Source: DATCIH01 sp036507955
Lineage (GTDB): Bacteria; Bacillota; Clostridia; Clostridiales; Clostridiaceae
Length of the DNA stretch: 22,646 nt
Direction of reading: 5' to 3'
Assembly: GCA_036507955.1 (NCBI GenBank)
Contig: DATCIH010000188.1
Location: forward strand, 1 to 22,646
The position numbers and the translations under genes are program-made. Positions 16,561 through 22,646 of the stretch are shown piece by piece. Position 1 is the stretch's first letter. Every line of letters begins with the position of its first letter. Below the pieces are notes generated by a model. The model saw only the letters and a list, made by a program, of their open reading frames with translations. It was not told the origin of the DNA and made no database searches.

Positions 16561-16795
16561 GAATAGAGTAAATCATTTAAAACCATCAGAGAGGGTTCTT
16601 AAAGCTGAAAGAGAACCTTGGCAATGTTTGATTGAAGTGCATTCCTGAACACTAAGCTGAATTTGTAGGTAAAGCAGGTGCGCCTGTTATAGCGTAAGGG
16701 TATGTTGGTACCTTCCATGTATTCTACTTATGTAGTAAAAGTAATTGGATATATTTCTTCTGCCTTAATTTTATAGGTAGGAGTTTTTTTGTATA
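16561..16795 (+). promoter_or_regulatory. T-box leader with apparent UGC (Cys) specifier
   Basis: The ~350-base leader shows T-box landmarks in order: an AGTA on the 5' side of stem I (16567-16570), an AG-rich bulge CAGAGAGG (16587-16594), a stem I apical loop GCTGAAAG (16604-16611) closed by GGTTCT/AGAACC, the specifier-side GAAGTGCATTCCTGAAC with TGC at 16638-16640, a stem III CAGG/CCTG (16675-16686) followed by TTATAGCG, an antiterminator bulge TTGGTACC (16705-16712), and a terminator CTGCCT/AGGTAG (16760-16780) with a 7-T run (16784-16790). Known mechanism: uncharged cognate tRNA stabilises the antiterminator, letting transcription continue. UGC would make the signal cysteine shortage. 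The T-box core is poorly conserved (GGGTATGTTGGTACC rather than the usual GGGTGGNACCGCG). Confidence 0.75.
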
Positions 16796-16868
16796 ATATC
16801 CATTCTGCTTATTTCATATTAGGTTATAATCTAATTAAAGCATAATAAATTTTCTTGAGGTGATTAGT

Positions 16869-18020
16869 GTGAAAGAAGAAGGTATAAAGATAGAAACTAT
16901 TCTGGTACATGGAAGTAAGGGCTTCGATGAAACTACTGGAGCAGTTAGTTTTCCAATATATCAAAGTGCAACCTTTAGACATCCAGGTCTTTATGAAACT
17001 ACAGGCTATGATTATTCTAGGCTACAAAATCCAACTAGAGAAGAACTAGAAAAAACTATTGCAAAACTGGAGGGGGGTAATGAAGGTTTAGCATTTTCTT
17101 CAGGGATGGCAGCTATTTCAACTATTTTTTCCTTTTTTAAATCAGGAGATAATTTAATATTCTCTGATGACCTGTATGGTGGCACCTATAGACTTGCAGA
17201 AGAAATTTATAAAAAGCTAGGTATAAGTGTAACTTACATAGATACGAGGAATCTTAAGATGGTGGAAGAAGCTATTAAAACTAATACAAGAGCTATTTTT
17301 GTTGAAACTCCAACAAATCCAATGATGAAGGTCACAGATATAAAGCTTATAGCTGAGTTAGGTCATTCAAAAAGTCTGATTGTAATAATTGACAATACAT
17401 TCCTAACACCCTATTTTCAAAACCCAATAAAACTTGGAGCTGATATTGTTGTCCATAGTGGCACTAAATATCTTGGGGGGCATAATGATACCTTAGCAGG
17501 ATTACTAATAGTAAAGGATCCGAGTCTTGCTGAACAATTCCGTTTGATACAAAAATCTGTAGGGGCAGTGCTCAGCCCCTTTGATAGCTGGCTTATTTTA
17601 AGAGGAATGAAGACCTTGGCGATAAGGCTAGAAAGAGAACAGGAAAGTGCCTTTAAGGTAGCAAGTTTTTTAAAGGTTAACAAAAATGTTGAAAATGTAT
17701 ACTATGTTGGGTTGCCAGATGATGAAGGCTATAATATCTCTAAACTTCAAGCGAGAGGTTTCGGTGGTATGATTTCCTTTAGGGTTAAGGAGAGTTCCTT
17801 AGTAGAAAAAATACTTAAGAGGATCAAGGTTATTACATTTGCAGAAAGCCTTGGAGGGGTAGAGACACTTATCACATATCCTATGGTTCAAACTCATGCA
17901 GCTATACCGGAGGAAATAAGAATTAAATTAGGGGTCGATGATAGATTGTTAAGACTTTCTATAGGATTGGAAAATGCTGAAGATATAATTCAAGATTTGG
18001 AGGAAGCTATGTTTAATTAG
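16869..18020 (+). CDS. Cystathionine beta-lyase/gamma-synthase family PLP enzyme
   Basis: Trans-sulfuration family enzyme of the Cys/Met-metabolism PLP class, 383 residues. PLP-binding Lys is K200 in VVHSGTKYLGGHND; the cofactor-phosphate YSRLQNPTR motif and the SSGMAAIST loop are present. The C-terminal VETLITYPMVQTHAAIPEE segment looks more like the Bacillus MetC beta-lyase than a gamma-synthase, but the family cannot be split safely by eye; beta-lyase, gamma-lyase and gamma-synthase remain open. A Cys-responsive T-box upstream would also make sense for a gamma-lyase producing cysteine. The start is the GTG at 16869, five bases after GAGGTGA; the in-frame GTG at 16860 overlaps that ribosome binding site. 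The small yezD-like gene follows after 23 bases. Confidence 0.88.
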   Translation: MKEEGIKIETILVHGSKGFDETTGAVSFPIYQSATFRHPGLYETTGYDYSRLQNPTREELEKTIAKLEGGNEGLAFSSGMAAISTIFSFFKSGDNLIFSDDLYGGTYRLAEEIYKKLGISVTYIDTRNLKMVEEAIKTNTRAIFVETPTNPMMKVTDIKLIAELGHSKSLIVIIDNTFLTPYFQNPIKLGADIVVHSGTKYLGGHNDTLAGLLIVKDPSLAEQFRLIQKSVGAVLSPFDSWLILRGMKTLAIRLEREQESAFKVASFLKVNKNVENVYYVGLPDDEGYNISKLQARGFGGMISFRVKESSLVEKILKRIKVITFAESLGGVETLITYPMVQTHAAIPEEIRIKLGVDDRLLRLSIGLENAEDIIQDLEEAMFN

Positions 18021-18043
18021 TTTTTATAATTGGGGGTATTGAG

Positions 18044-18211
18044 ATGGAGGTAAATGATAATACTGAAAAGATTAAAAGAGGCTATACCCATGAAGATATT
18101 AAAAAGATATTAAACTTAGTTAAAATGATTAAGTATGGTTCAATAACTTTAGTTATACAAGATGGCTCTATTATACAAATAGAAACTAATGAGAAAATAA
18201 GAATCAAGTGA
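18044..18211 (+). CDS. yezD: YezD family (DUF2292) small protein
   Basis: Short gene of 55 residues (MEVNDNTEKIKRGY...). The core KYGSITLVIQDGSIIQIE followed by the ending NEKIRIK matches the YezD/DUF2292 family pattern (YGSV-IQDG-IVQIE-EKIR). The family has no proven biochemical function but is repeatedly found beside sulfate or cysteine/methionine genes in Firmicutes. A GGGGGT site lies 8-9 bases before the ATG. It is 23 bases downstream of the PLP enzyme, so it should share the T-box control, and it directly precedes cymR. No cysteines, signal peptide or membrane segment; a small beta-rich domain is likely. Confidence 0.8.
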   Translation: MEVNDNTEKIKRGYTHEDIKKILNLVKMIKYGSITLVIQDGSIIQIETNEKIRIK

Positions 18212-18267
18212 TAAGAAAGACCAATATCTTAATATTTGAAATTTCCTAGTTTAATGATACAATACTG

Positions 18268-18296
18268 TTGACAGGTTAAATTGATTATTATATAAT
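18268..18296 (+). promoter_or_regulatory. Consensus sigma-A promoter of cymR
   Basis: Perfect TTGACA (18268-18273), 17 bases, perfect TATAAT (18291-18296). It is flanked by an inverted pair TTCCTAGT (18243-18250) and ACTAGGAA (18319-18326), a possible autoregulatory site. Confidence 0.75.
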
Positions 18297-18340
18297 TTAA
18301 ATAATAACTACAGATTTACTAGGAATTGAGGAGATTTAAG

Positions 18341-18784
18341 ATGAAGATTTCGACAAAAGGAACTTATGGATTAAAAGCAATGGTTGACCTAGCACTTAAT
18401 TCCAATAATGATTATATAACCTTAAAAAGTATCTCTGAGAGACAGGATATATCAGAAAGATATTTAGAGCAGATATTTTCTATGTTAAGGAAGGCTGAAC
18501 TCGTAAAAAGTATTAAAGGCGCTCAAGGTGGCTACACTCTTGGGGCAAAAGGATTAGATACAACCGTTGGAGAAATATTAAGAACTCTTGAAGGGGCATT
18601 GCTTGTTTCAGAGGAAAGTGTTGATCATAACAAAGTAAGCAAAATAGACTACTGCGTTTCGGAAAATATATGGAAGAAGTTGAATCATGGAATAAATGAA
18701 ATGGTAGATTCAATAAACTTAGAGAAATTAGTTTTTGAATATAAGAAGTTAAATGATAATATAAAAGATATGTATTATATATAA
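18341..18784 (+). CDS. cymR: Rrf2-family cysteine metabolism repressor CymR
   Basis: CymR represses genes for cysteine uptake and synthesis, in Bacillus together with CysK as co-regulator that senses O-acetylserine. This 147-residue protein follows the Bacillus protein closely: MKISTKGTYGLKAM at the start, a winged helix with ISERYLEQI and LVKSIKGAQGGYTL, EILRTLEG at mid-length, and the characteristic C-terminal MYYI. It lacks the three-cysteine cluster of IscR/NsrR-type Rrf2 proteins, so it should not hold an Fe-S cluster; the single Cys near residue 105 is not part of such a motif. The start is ATG 18341, 7-8 bases after GAGGAG; an upstream in-frame start would overlap that site. It has its own consensus promoter and a terminator-like hairpin after it, inside the sulfur block it probably regulates. 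Confidence 0.88.
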   Translation: MKISTKGTYGLKAMVDLALNSNNDYITLKSISERQDISERYLEQIFSMLRKAELVKSIKGAQGGYTLGAKGLDTTVGEILRTLEGALLVSEESVDHNKVSKIDYCVSENIWKKLNHGINEMVDSINLEKLVFEYKKLNDNIKDMYYI

Positions 18785-18804
18785 TTAATTATTTAGAGGA
18801 ATTG

Positions 18805-18858
18805 ATGCTTCCTTTTAAAAGATATTTAGATCTAATAATAGGTAAGCATTTTATTTTT
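18805..18858 (+). terminator. Probable terminator between cymR and metY
   Basis: ATGCTTCC (18805-18812) pairs with GG-AAGCAT (18841-18849, one bulged T) around a ~28-base loop that contains further small A/T stems; a TTTATTTTT run follows. The long loop lowers confidence. Confidence 0.5.
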
Positions 18859-18916
18859 ACAGTATGTCCAAGTAAACAAATATGAAAACTATATTTAATT
18901 GATGGAGGTATTTATT

Positions 18917-20206
18917 ATGAGTGAGAAAAAACTTAAATTTGACACACTTCAGGTTCATGCAGGGCAAAAGGTGGATCCTACTACTGGTTCAAGGGCGGTT
19001 CCAATTTACATGACTACATCTTATGTATTTAATGATGCTGAGCACGCAGCTAATTTATTTGGGTTAAAGGAATTTGGTAATATATATACTAGAATTATGA
19101 ATCCAACAACGGATGTTTTTGAACAAAGAGTTGCAGCCTTAGAAGGAGGAGTTGGAGCCTTAGCTACAGCATCTGGAGCAGCTGCTATAACCTATGCTAT
19201 AGAAAATATAGCAGGCTATGGTGATGAGATAGTATCAGCAAGCACTTTATACGGTGGTACTTATAATTTGTTTAACTTGACTCTTCCTAAGTTTGGAATT
19301 AAAACTATCTTTGTTGATCCAGACGATCCTGAAAATTTCAGAAAAGCTATTACTGACAAAACAAAGGCATTATATATTGAATCAATAGGAAATCCTGGTA
19401 TAAATCTTGTTGATATTGAAGCCCTAGCTAAAATAGCCCATGAAAATAAAATCCCTCTTATTGTTGACAATACCTTTGGGACTCCATATCTAATAAGACC
19501 TATTGAGTTTGGAGCAGATATTGTAGTACACTCTGCAACTAAGTTTATTGGAGGACATGGAGTAGCGATAGGTGGTGTTATCGTAGATTCTGGAAAGTTT
19601 GATTGGAAGGAAAGCGGTAAATTTCCTGGCCTAACTGAACCTGATCCAAGTTATGATGGTATAAAATATACAGATGCCTTTGGCCCACTTGCATACATAT
19701 TAAAGGCAAGGGTACAACTACTCCGAGATACTGGAGCTACCATAAGTCCCTTTAATTCTTTTTTACTAATACTTGGGCTTGAAACCTTATCCTTAAGAGT
19801 TCAAAAGCATGTAGAGAACACGATTAAAGTTATAGACTTCTTAAAAACCCAGCCAAGTGTAACTTGGATAAGCTACCCAAGTCTTGAGGGCAATAAATAT
19901 AAAGCACTTGCAGATAAGTATTTTCCAAAGGGTACTGGTTCAATATTTACCTTTGGCATAAAGGGTGGAGTTGAAGCAAGTAAAAAATTCATTGAGGGGT
20001 TAGAGATATTTTCCCTTCTTGCAAATGTAGGAGATGCTAAGTCTTTAGTTATCCATCCTGCTAGCACCACCCATGCTCAGTTATCTCCTGAGAATCAATT
20101 AAAAGCTGGAGTATCACCAGATCAAATAAGATTATCTATTGGAATTGAAGATGCAGAAGACTTAATTAATGATCTAAAGCAAGCCTTAGAAAAAGCTGGA
20201 AAATAG
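18917..20206 (+). CDS. metY: O-acetyl-L-homoserine sulfhydrylase
   Basis: MetY makes homocysteine directly from O-acetylhomoserine and sulfide, bypassing cystathionine. The 429-residue length is typical and clearly longer than cystathionine enzymes because of the insertion around 225-270 (FPGLTEPDPSYDG), a MetY hallmark. PLP Lys is K209 in HSATKFIGGHG; YTRIMNPT and the LYGGTYNLF loop are present. I chose ATG 18917 since GGAGG lies 8 bases upstream; earlier in-frame codons at 18899 and 18902 would overlap that site. It is followed by a terminator and then metA, which makes its substrate. I found no riboswitch in the ~110 bases upstream; a GGAATTGA motif there resembles one near the cymR promoter. 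Confidence 0.95.
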   Translation: MSEKKLKFDTLQVHAGQKVDPTTGSRAVPIYMTTSYVFNDAEHAANLFGLKEFGNIYTRIMNPTTDVFEQRVAALEGGVGALATASGAAAITYAIENIAGYGDEIVSASTLYGGTYNLFNLTLPKFGIKTIFVDPDDPENFRKAITDKTKALYIESIGNPGINLVDIEALAKIAHENKIPLIVDNTFGTPYLIRPIEFGADIVVHSATKFIGGHGVAIGGVIVDSGKFDWKESGKFPGLTEPDPSYDGIKYTDAFGPLAYILKARVQLLRDTGATISPFNSFLLILGLETLSLRVQKHVENTIKVIDFLKTQPSVTWISYPSLEGNKYKALADKYFPKGTGSIFTFGIKGGVEASKKFIEGLEIFSLLANVGDAKSLVIHPASTTHAQLSPENQLKAGVSPDQIRLSIGIEDAEDLINDLKQALEKAGK

Positions 20207-20229
20207 TTTAAAAGCTGATTATATAGAGT

Positions 20230-20274
20230 AAAGCATGTAGTGGCGACCATATGATTGCCATTACATGCTTTTCT
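20230..20274 (+). terminator. Terminator of metY
   Basis: AAAGCATGTA + TGGC (20230-20244) pairs with GCCA + TACATGCTTT (20257-20271) with one internal mismatch, followed by TCTT. The loop is 12 bases. Confidence 0.75.
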
Positions 20275-20279
20275 TGAAG

Positions 20280-20308
20280 TTGTACATTTGCTCATAATTT
20301 ATTATAAT
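20280..20308 (+). promoter_or_regulatory. Sigma-A-type promoter of metA
   Basis: TTGTAC (20280-20285), 17 bases, perfect TATAAT (20303-20308), 33 bases before the metA ATG. The leader is too short for a riboswitch. Confidence 0.7.
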
Positions 20309-20341
20309 AGCATTATGTCATAAAAAGAAAGCGGTGATATT

Positions 20342-21247
20342 ATGCCAATTAAAGTGCCAGACAATCTTCCAGCACTTGAAATTCTTGATAAAGAAAATGT
20401 ATTTATAATGGGGGAAAGCAGAGCTTTTCATCAGGATATTCGTCCTCTAAAAATACTTATATTAAATCTGATGCCTACAAAAATAGTAACTGAAACACAA
20501 ATATTAAGATTACTTGCTAATTCAGCTATTCAGGTAGAAATAGATTTATTAAATACTAAAACTCATAATTCAGTTAACACTTCGGAGGAACATCTTATTA
20601 CTTTTTACACCTCCTTTGAAGCTGTGAAGGATAGAAAATTTGATGGGATGGTTATTACCGGAGCGCCTGTGGAGCAGATGGAATTTGAGGATGTGGATTA
20701 TTGGGAAGAGCTTTGTGAGATAATGGAATGGAGCAAAGCACATGTTACTTCAACCCTTCATATATGTTGGGGAGCACAAGCAGGCTTATTCTACCATTAT
20801 GGAGTAAAAAAATATCCTTTAAACGAAAAGAAATTTGGAGTTTTTTCTCATACAGTGGTTAAGAAAAACACTAATCTTTTAAGAGGTTTTGATGATGAAT
20901 TCTATGTGCCACATTCTAGGCATACAGGCTTAAAAAAAGAAGATATTATAAATGTTTCTGAACTGGAGATACTCAGCGAATCAATTGACGCAGGAGTATA
21001 TATCGTCTCAGCAAATAAAGGACACCAGATTTTTGTAACAGGTCATTCTGAATATGACTGGGATTCTTTGAAAAGCGAATATGATAGAGATATAGGGAAA
21101 GGAATGGATGTAAAAGTACCGGAAAATTATTATCCAGGAGATGACCCAACTAAAGCACCAGTCGTGAAATGGAGAGGTCATGCCTCACTACTTTTCCAGA
21201 ATTGGTTAAATTATTATGTTTATCAAGAGACTCCATACGAATTATAA
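20342..21247 (+). CDS. metA: Homoserine O-acetyltransferase, MetA family
   Basis: First committed step of methionine synthesis: acylation of homoserine. The 301-residue protein belongs to the MetA (HTS) family with catalytic C142 in HICWGAQAG, followed by the SHTVV and HSRHTG segments of the active site. Family proteins use succinyl- or acetyl-CoA; the selecting residue at 111 is Glu here (GAPVEQMEF), which is known to favour acetyl-CoA, whereas Gly at 111 favours succinyl-CoA. This agrees with the adjacent metY, which needs O-acetylhomoserine. Many databases would label it succinyltransferase by name. A GCGGTGAT site precedes the ATG. It has its own promoter and converges on ispF across palindromic element B. 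Confidence 0.95.
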   Translation: MPIKVPDNLPALEILDKENVFIMGESRAFHQDIRPLKILILNLMPTKIVTETQILRLLANSAIQVEIDLLNTKTHNSVNTSEEHLITFYTSFEAVKDRKFDGMVITGAPVEQMEFEDVDYWEELCEIMEWSKAHVTSTLHICWGAQAGLFYHYGVKKYPLNEKKFGVFSHTVVKKNTNLLRGFDDEFYVPHSRHTGLKKEDIINVSELEILSESIDAGVYIVSANKGHQIFVTGHSEYDWDSLKSEYDRDIGKGMDVKVPENYYPGDDPTKAPVVKWRGHASLLFQNWLNYYVYQETPYEL

Positions 21248-21252
21248 TAATT

Positions 21253-21352
21253 CAGGGACACACCTCTACAAAACGAATAGGAAATATTTATCGATATAAT
21301 TTTTCAACGATAGATATTTTTTTTCCATTTAAAAAGTAGAGGTGTGTCCCTG
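21253..21352. repeat. ~100-bp palindromic repeat element B (REP/MITE-like)
   Basis: Perfect 17-bp terminal inverted repeats (21253-21269 and 21336-21352), beginning CAGGGACACACCT as in element A. An inner stem AAATATTTATCG (21282-21293) pairs with 21308-21319 with one mismatch, so the whole 100 bases could fold into one long hairpin. It lies between converging metA and ispF, 5 bases after the metA stop codon. No transposase is encoded within it. Confidence 0.8.
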
Positions 21353-21403
21353 TTCAGCTTAAACCAATTATTCAGATTAGACCGATAACATTTTCTTGCC
21401 TTT

Positions 21404-21871
21404 TTACTTCAGTAACGCCACACTTTGGGCAGCTATTCCCTCACCTATTCCCGTAAATCCCAGGCCCTCTTCAGTAGTAGCTTTTACATTTACTTGTCCT
21501 GGAGATATATTCAAGGCTTTAGAAACGTTTATAGTCATCTCTTCAATATAAGATGCCAACTTAGGTTTTTCTGCTATTATTGTACTATCAATATTTTCTA
21601 TGCTATAGCCCTTAGAATAAATAAGCTCTCCAACTTTTTCTAGAAGTCTTATGCTGGAAATGCCTTTATAAGTATCATCTGAATCTGGAAAATGTTTACC
21701 TATATCTCCTAAGGCAGCTGCACCGAGCAAACTATCCATTATTGCATGGAGAAGCACATCCGCGTCAGAATGACCAAGTAATCCTTTATGGAAAGGTATA
21801 TTAACTCCTCCAAGAATGAGTAGCCTATCTGAAACTAATCTATGAACATCATAACCAGTACCTATTCTCAT
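21404..21871 (-). CDS. ispF: 2-C-methyl-D-erythritol 2,4-cyclodiphosphate synthase
   Basis: IspF closes the cyclic diphosphate ring in the MEP route to isoprenoid precursors; it works as a trimer in the cytoplasm. The 155-residue length is standard. The metal site D8/H10 in MRIGTGYDVHRL and H42 in DADVLLHAI is present, as are ALGDIGKHFPDSD (56-68) and the C-terminal KATTEEGLGFTGIGEGIA signature. AAAGGAGG precedes the ATG. A promoter with an extended -10 (TGATATAAT) lies about 30 bases upstream on the minus strand. It is a lone gene here with no other MEP genes in view and is unrelated to its neighbours. Confidence 0.96.
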   Translation of the reverse strand: MRIGTGYDVHRLVSDRLLILGGVNIPFHKGLLGHSDADVLLHAIMDSLLGAAALGDIGKHFPDSDDTYKGISSIRLLEKVGELIYSKGYSIENIDSTIIAEKPKLASYIEEMTINVSKALNISPGQVNVKATTEEGLGFTGIGEGIAAQSVALLK

Positions 21872-21898
21872 AAAATTTCCTCCTTTATTATTTATACA

Positions 21899-21907
21899 AT
21901 TATATCA
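21899..21907 (-). promoter_or_regulatory. Extended -10 element of ispF
   Basis: On the minus strand TGATATAAT (21907-21899) fits an extended -10 (TGnTATAAT), about 28 bases before the ispF start codon. The -35 region is poor, as is common with extended -10 promoters. Confidence 0.45.
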
Positions 21908-21990
21908 TCTCAAGATAATATTAACATAGTTTCTGAATGTAGTTGATAATGTTTTTAGTAGAAGCCCAAGGACAACATGATTTAACTTGT

Positions 21991-22014
21991 ATTTTAACTT
22001 TCGAATGTTAAAAT
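21991..22014 (+). promoter_or_regulatory. Operator-like palindrome upstream of the ABC transporter gene
   Basis: Perfect 8-bp arms ATTTTAAC (21991-21998) and GTTAAAAT (22007-22014) around an 8-base centre, directly abutting a TATAAA (22014-22019) that could be the -10 box. The position suggests a repressor or activator site, but I could not fix a matching -35 at normal spacing. Confidence 0.45.
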
Positions 22015-22047
22015 ATAAATATGTTTATTTATTTTGGGGGTGGAAGA

Positions 22048-22646
22048 ATGATTGAGGTTACAGAACTAAGTAAGGTTTTTAAAAAAATAACAGCAGTGGA
22101 CAATATAAGCTTTAAAGTGGAAAGCGGAGAAATACTTGGACTTATTGGAGAAAATGGTGCTGGTAAAACCACAACTCTTCGAATGCTTGCAACTATGCTA
22201 AGAGCTAGCAGCGGTACCGCAAAAATAGAAGGCTATGACATTAATAAGGAAGCCTATAAGGTAAGAGGTAAGATAGGCATACTTTTTGGTGGTGAAGTAG
22301 GATTATATGACAGGCTTACCGCAAGAGAAAATATAAGATATTTTGCTGAGTTAAATGGTATGTCTAAAGAGGAAATAAGTACAAGCATAGATTATCTAGT
22401 AAAAATATTAGAAATGGAAGAGTATATAGATAGAAGGGTTGGAAAATTTTCAAGAGGAATGAAGCAAAAGGTAGCAATAGCAAGATCAATAGTTCACAAT
22501 CCAACAGTAATGCTCTTTGATGAACCTACAGCAGGACTGGATGTTACCGCAGCCCGAATTGTACAAGACTTCATAATAAAGTGTAAGGAAAAAAATAATT
22601 CAATAATATTTTCTAGCCATAGCATGCAGGAAGTTGAAAGAATCTG
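22048..22646 (+). CDS. ABC transporter ATP-binding protein, NatA-like (partial)
   Basis: Only the first 199 residues are in the window; the gene runs off the right edge. It is an ABC ATPase: Walker A GENGAGKTT (34-42), signature SRGMKQK (135-141), Walker B VMLFDEP (154-160, D158/E159) and H-loop H191 in SSHSMQEVE are intact. The ILFGGEVGLYDRLTARENI segment (78-96) is typical of the NatA group, which with a membrane partner NatB exports sodium or drugs in Bacillus. The permease would be expected just downstream, outside this window. A GGGGGTGG site precedes the ATG. Substrate cannot be told from the ATPase alone. Confidence 0.9.
   Translation, partial: MIEVTELSKVFKKITAVDNISFKVESGEILGLIGENGAGKTTTLRMLATMLRASSGTAKIEGYDINKEAYKVRGKIGILFGGEVGLYDRLTARENIRYFAELNGMSKEEISTSIDYLVKILEMEEYIDRRVGKFSRGMKQKVAIARSIVHNPTVMLFDEPTAGLDVTAARIVQDFIIKCKEKNNSIIFSSHSMQEVERI

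Noticed and set aside
16561..16795. SAM (S-box) riboswitch before the PLP enzyme
   Set aside because: The AGAGAGG and CTTGGCAA pieces look superficially similar, but the S-box core (GGCCC-TGAA and GGCAACC arrangement) is absent, while stem I, specifier, stem III and terminator landmarks of a T-box occur in order.
1..22646. CRISPR arrays, tRNA, rRNA, intact insertion sequences
   Set aside because: I looked for regularly spaced repeats, cloverleaf-like sequences and transposase reading frames on both strands and saw none; only the two short palindromic elements suggest mobility.

Overview
The window looks like a chromosomal segment of a spore-forming, low-GC anaerobe of the class Clostridia, most likely Clostridium in the broad sense. 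The evidence is the strong A+T bias, AGGAGG-type ribosome binding sites, T-box leader control of a sulfur gene, a CymR-type Rrf2 regulator, and a Csp-SleC spore germination module. I saw no rRNA, tRNA, CRISPR array, phage or intact transposase gene.

Layout. (1) 4-2301, minus strand: a small zinc-ribbon protein downstream of a long, divergent glutamine-synthetase family protein. (2) 2393-4304, plus strand: glutamate racemase (murI), cyclophilin and a DUF3783 protein, divergent from region 1. (3) 4321-5108: an XRE regulator with a degenerate LexA/S24-like C-terminus, bracketed by hairpins. (4) 5162-11554: the most distinctive block, a 1173-residue protein made of two fused subtilisin-like domains (CspBA-like) followed by two tandem paralogues of the spore cortex-lytic enzyme SleC. 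(5) 11551-14973: a LarE sulfur transferase, then a cysteine desulfurase overlapping ThiI by 4 bases. (6) 14974-16474: an accessory patch with a ~100-bp palindromic repeat, a DUF1796 gene and a glycosyltransferase pseudogene carrying an internal deletion. (7) 16485-21247: a sulfur amino-acid block, consisting of a T-box leader (apparent UGC/Cys specifier), a cystathionine beta-lyase/gamma-synthase family enzyme, a short YezD-like gene, CymR, O-acetylhomoserine sulfhydrylase and MetA. (8) 21253-22646: a second ~100-bp palindromic repeat, ispF on the minus strand, and the start of a NatA-like ABC transporter ATPase cut off by the window end.

How the genes fit together. In region 4 a subtilase pair would activate pro-SleC, which then degrades spore cortex during germination; the same genomic block carries both protease and substrate, with the substrate duplicated. 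Regions 5 and 7 are linked by sulfur. MetA carries Glu111, the residue associated with acetyl-CoA use, so it should feed O-acetylhomoserine to MetY. Cysteine level would be sensed in two ways, by the T-box and by CymR. Cysteine desulfurase plus ThiI uses cysteine sulfur for tRNA 4-thiouridine, and LarE moves sulfur to the nickel-pincer cofactor precursor.

The observations I rate highest are the two-sleC/Csp-fusion arrangement with catalytic residues kept in both subtilase halves, and two ~100-bp palindromic elements sharing the same terminal sequence, each placed between converging genes. All identifications come from reading motifs by eye; no database search was run.
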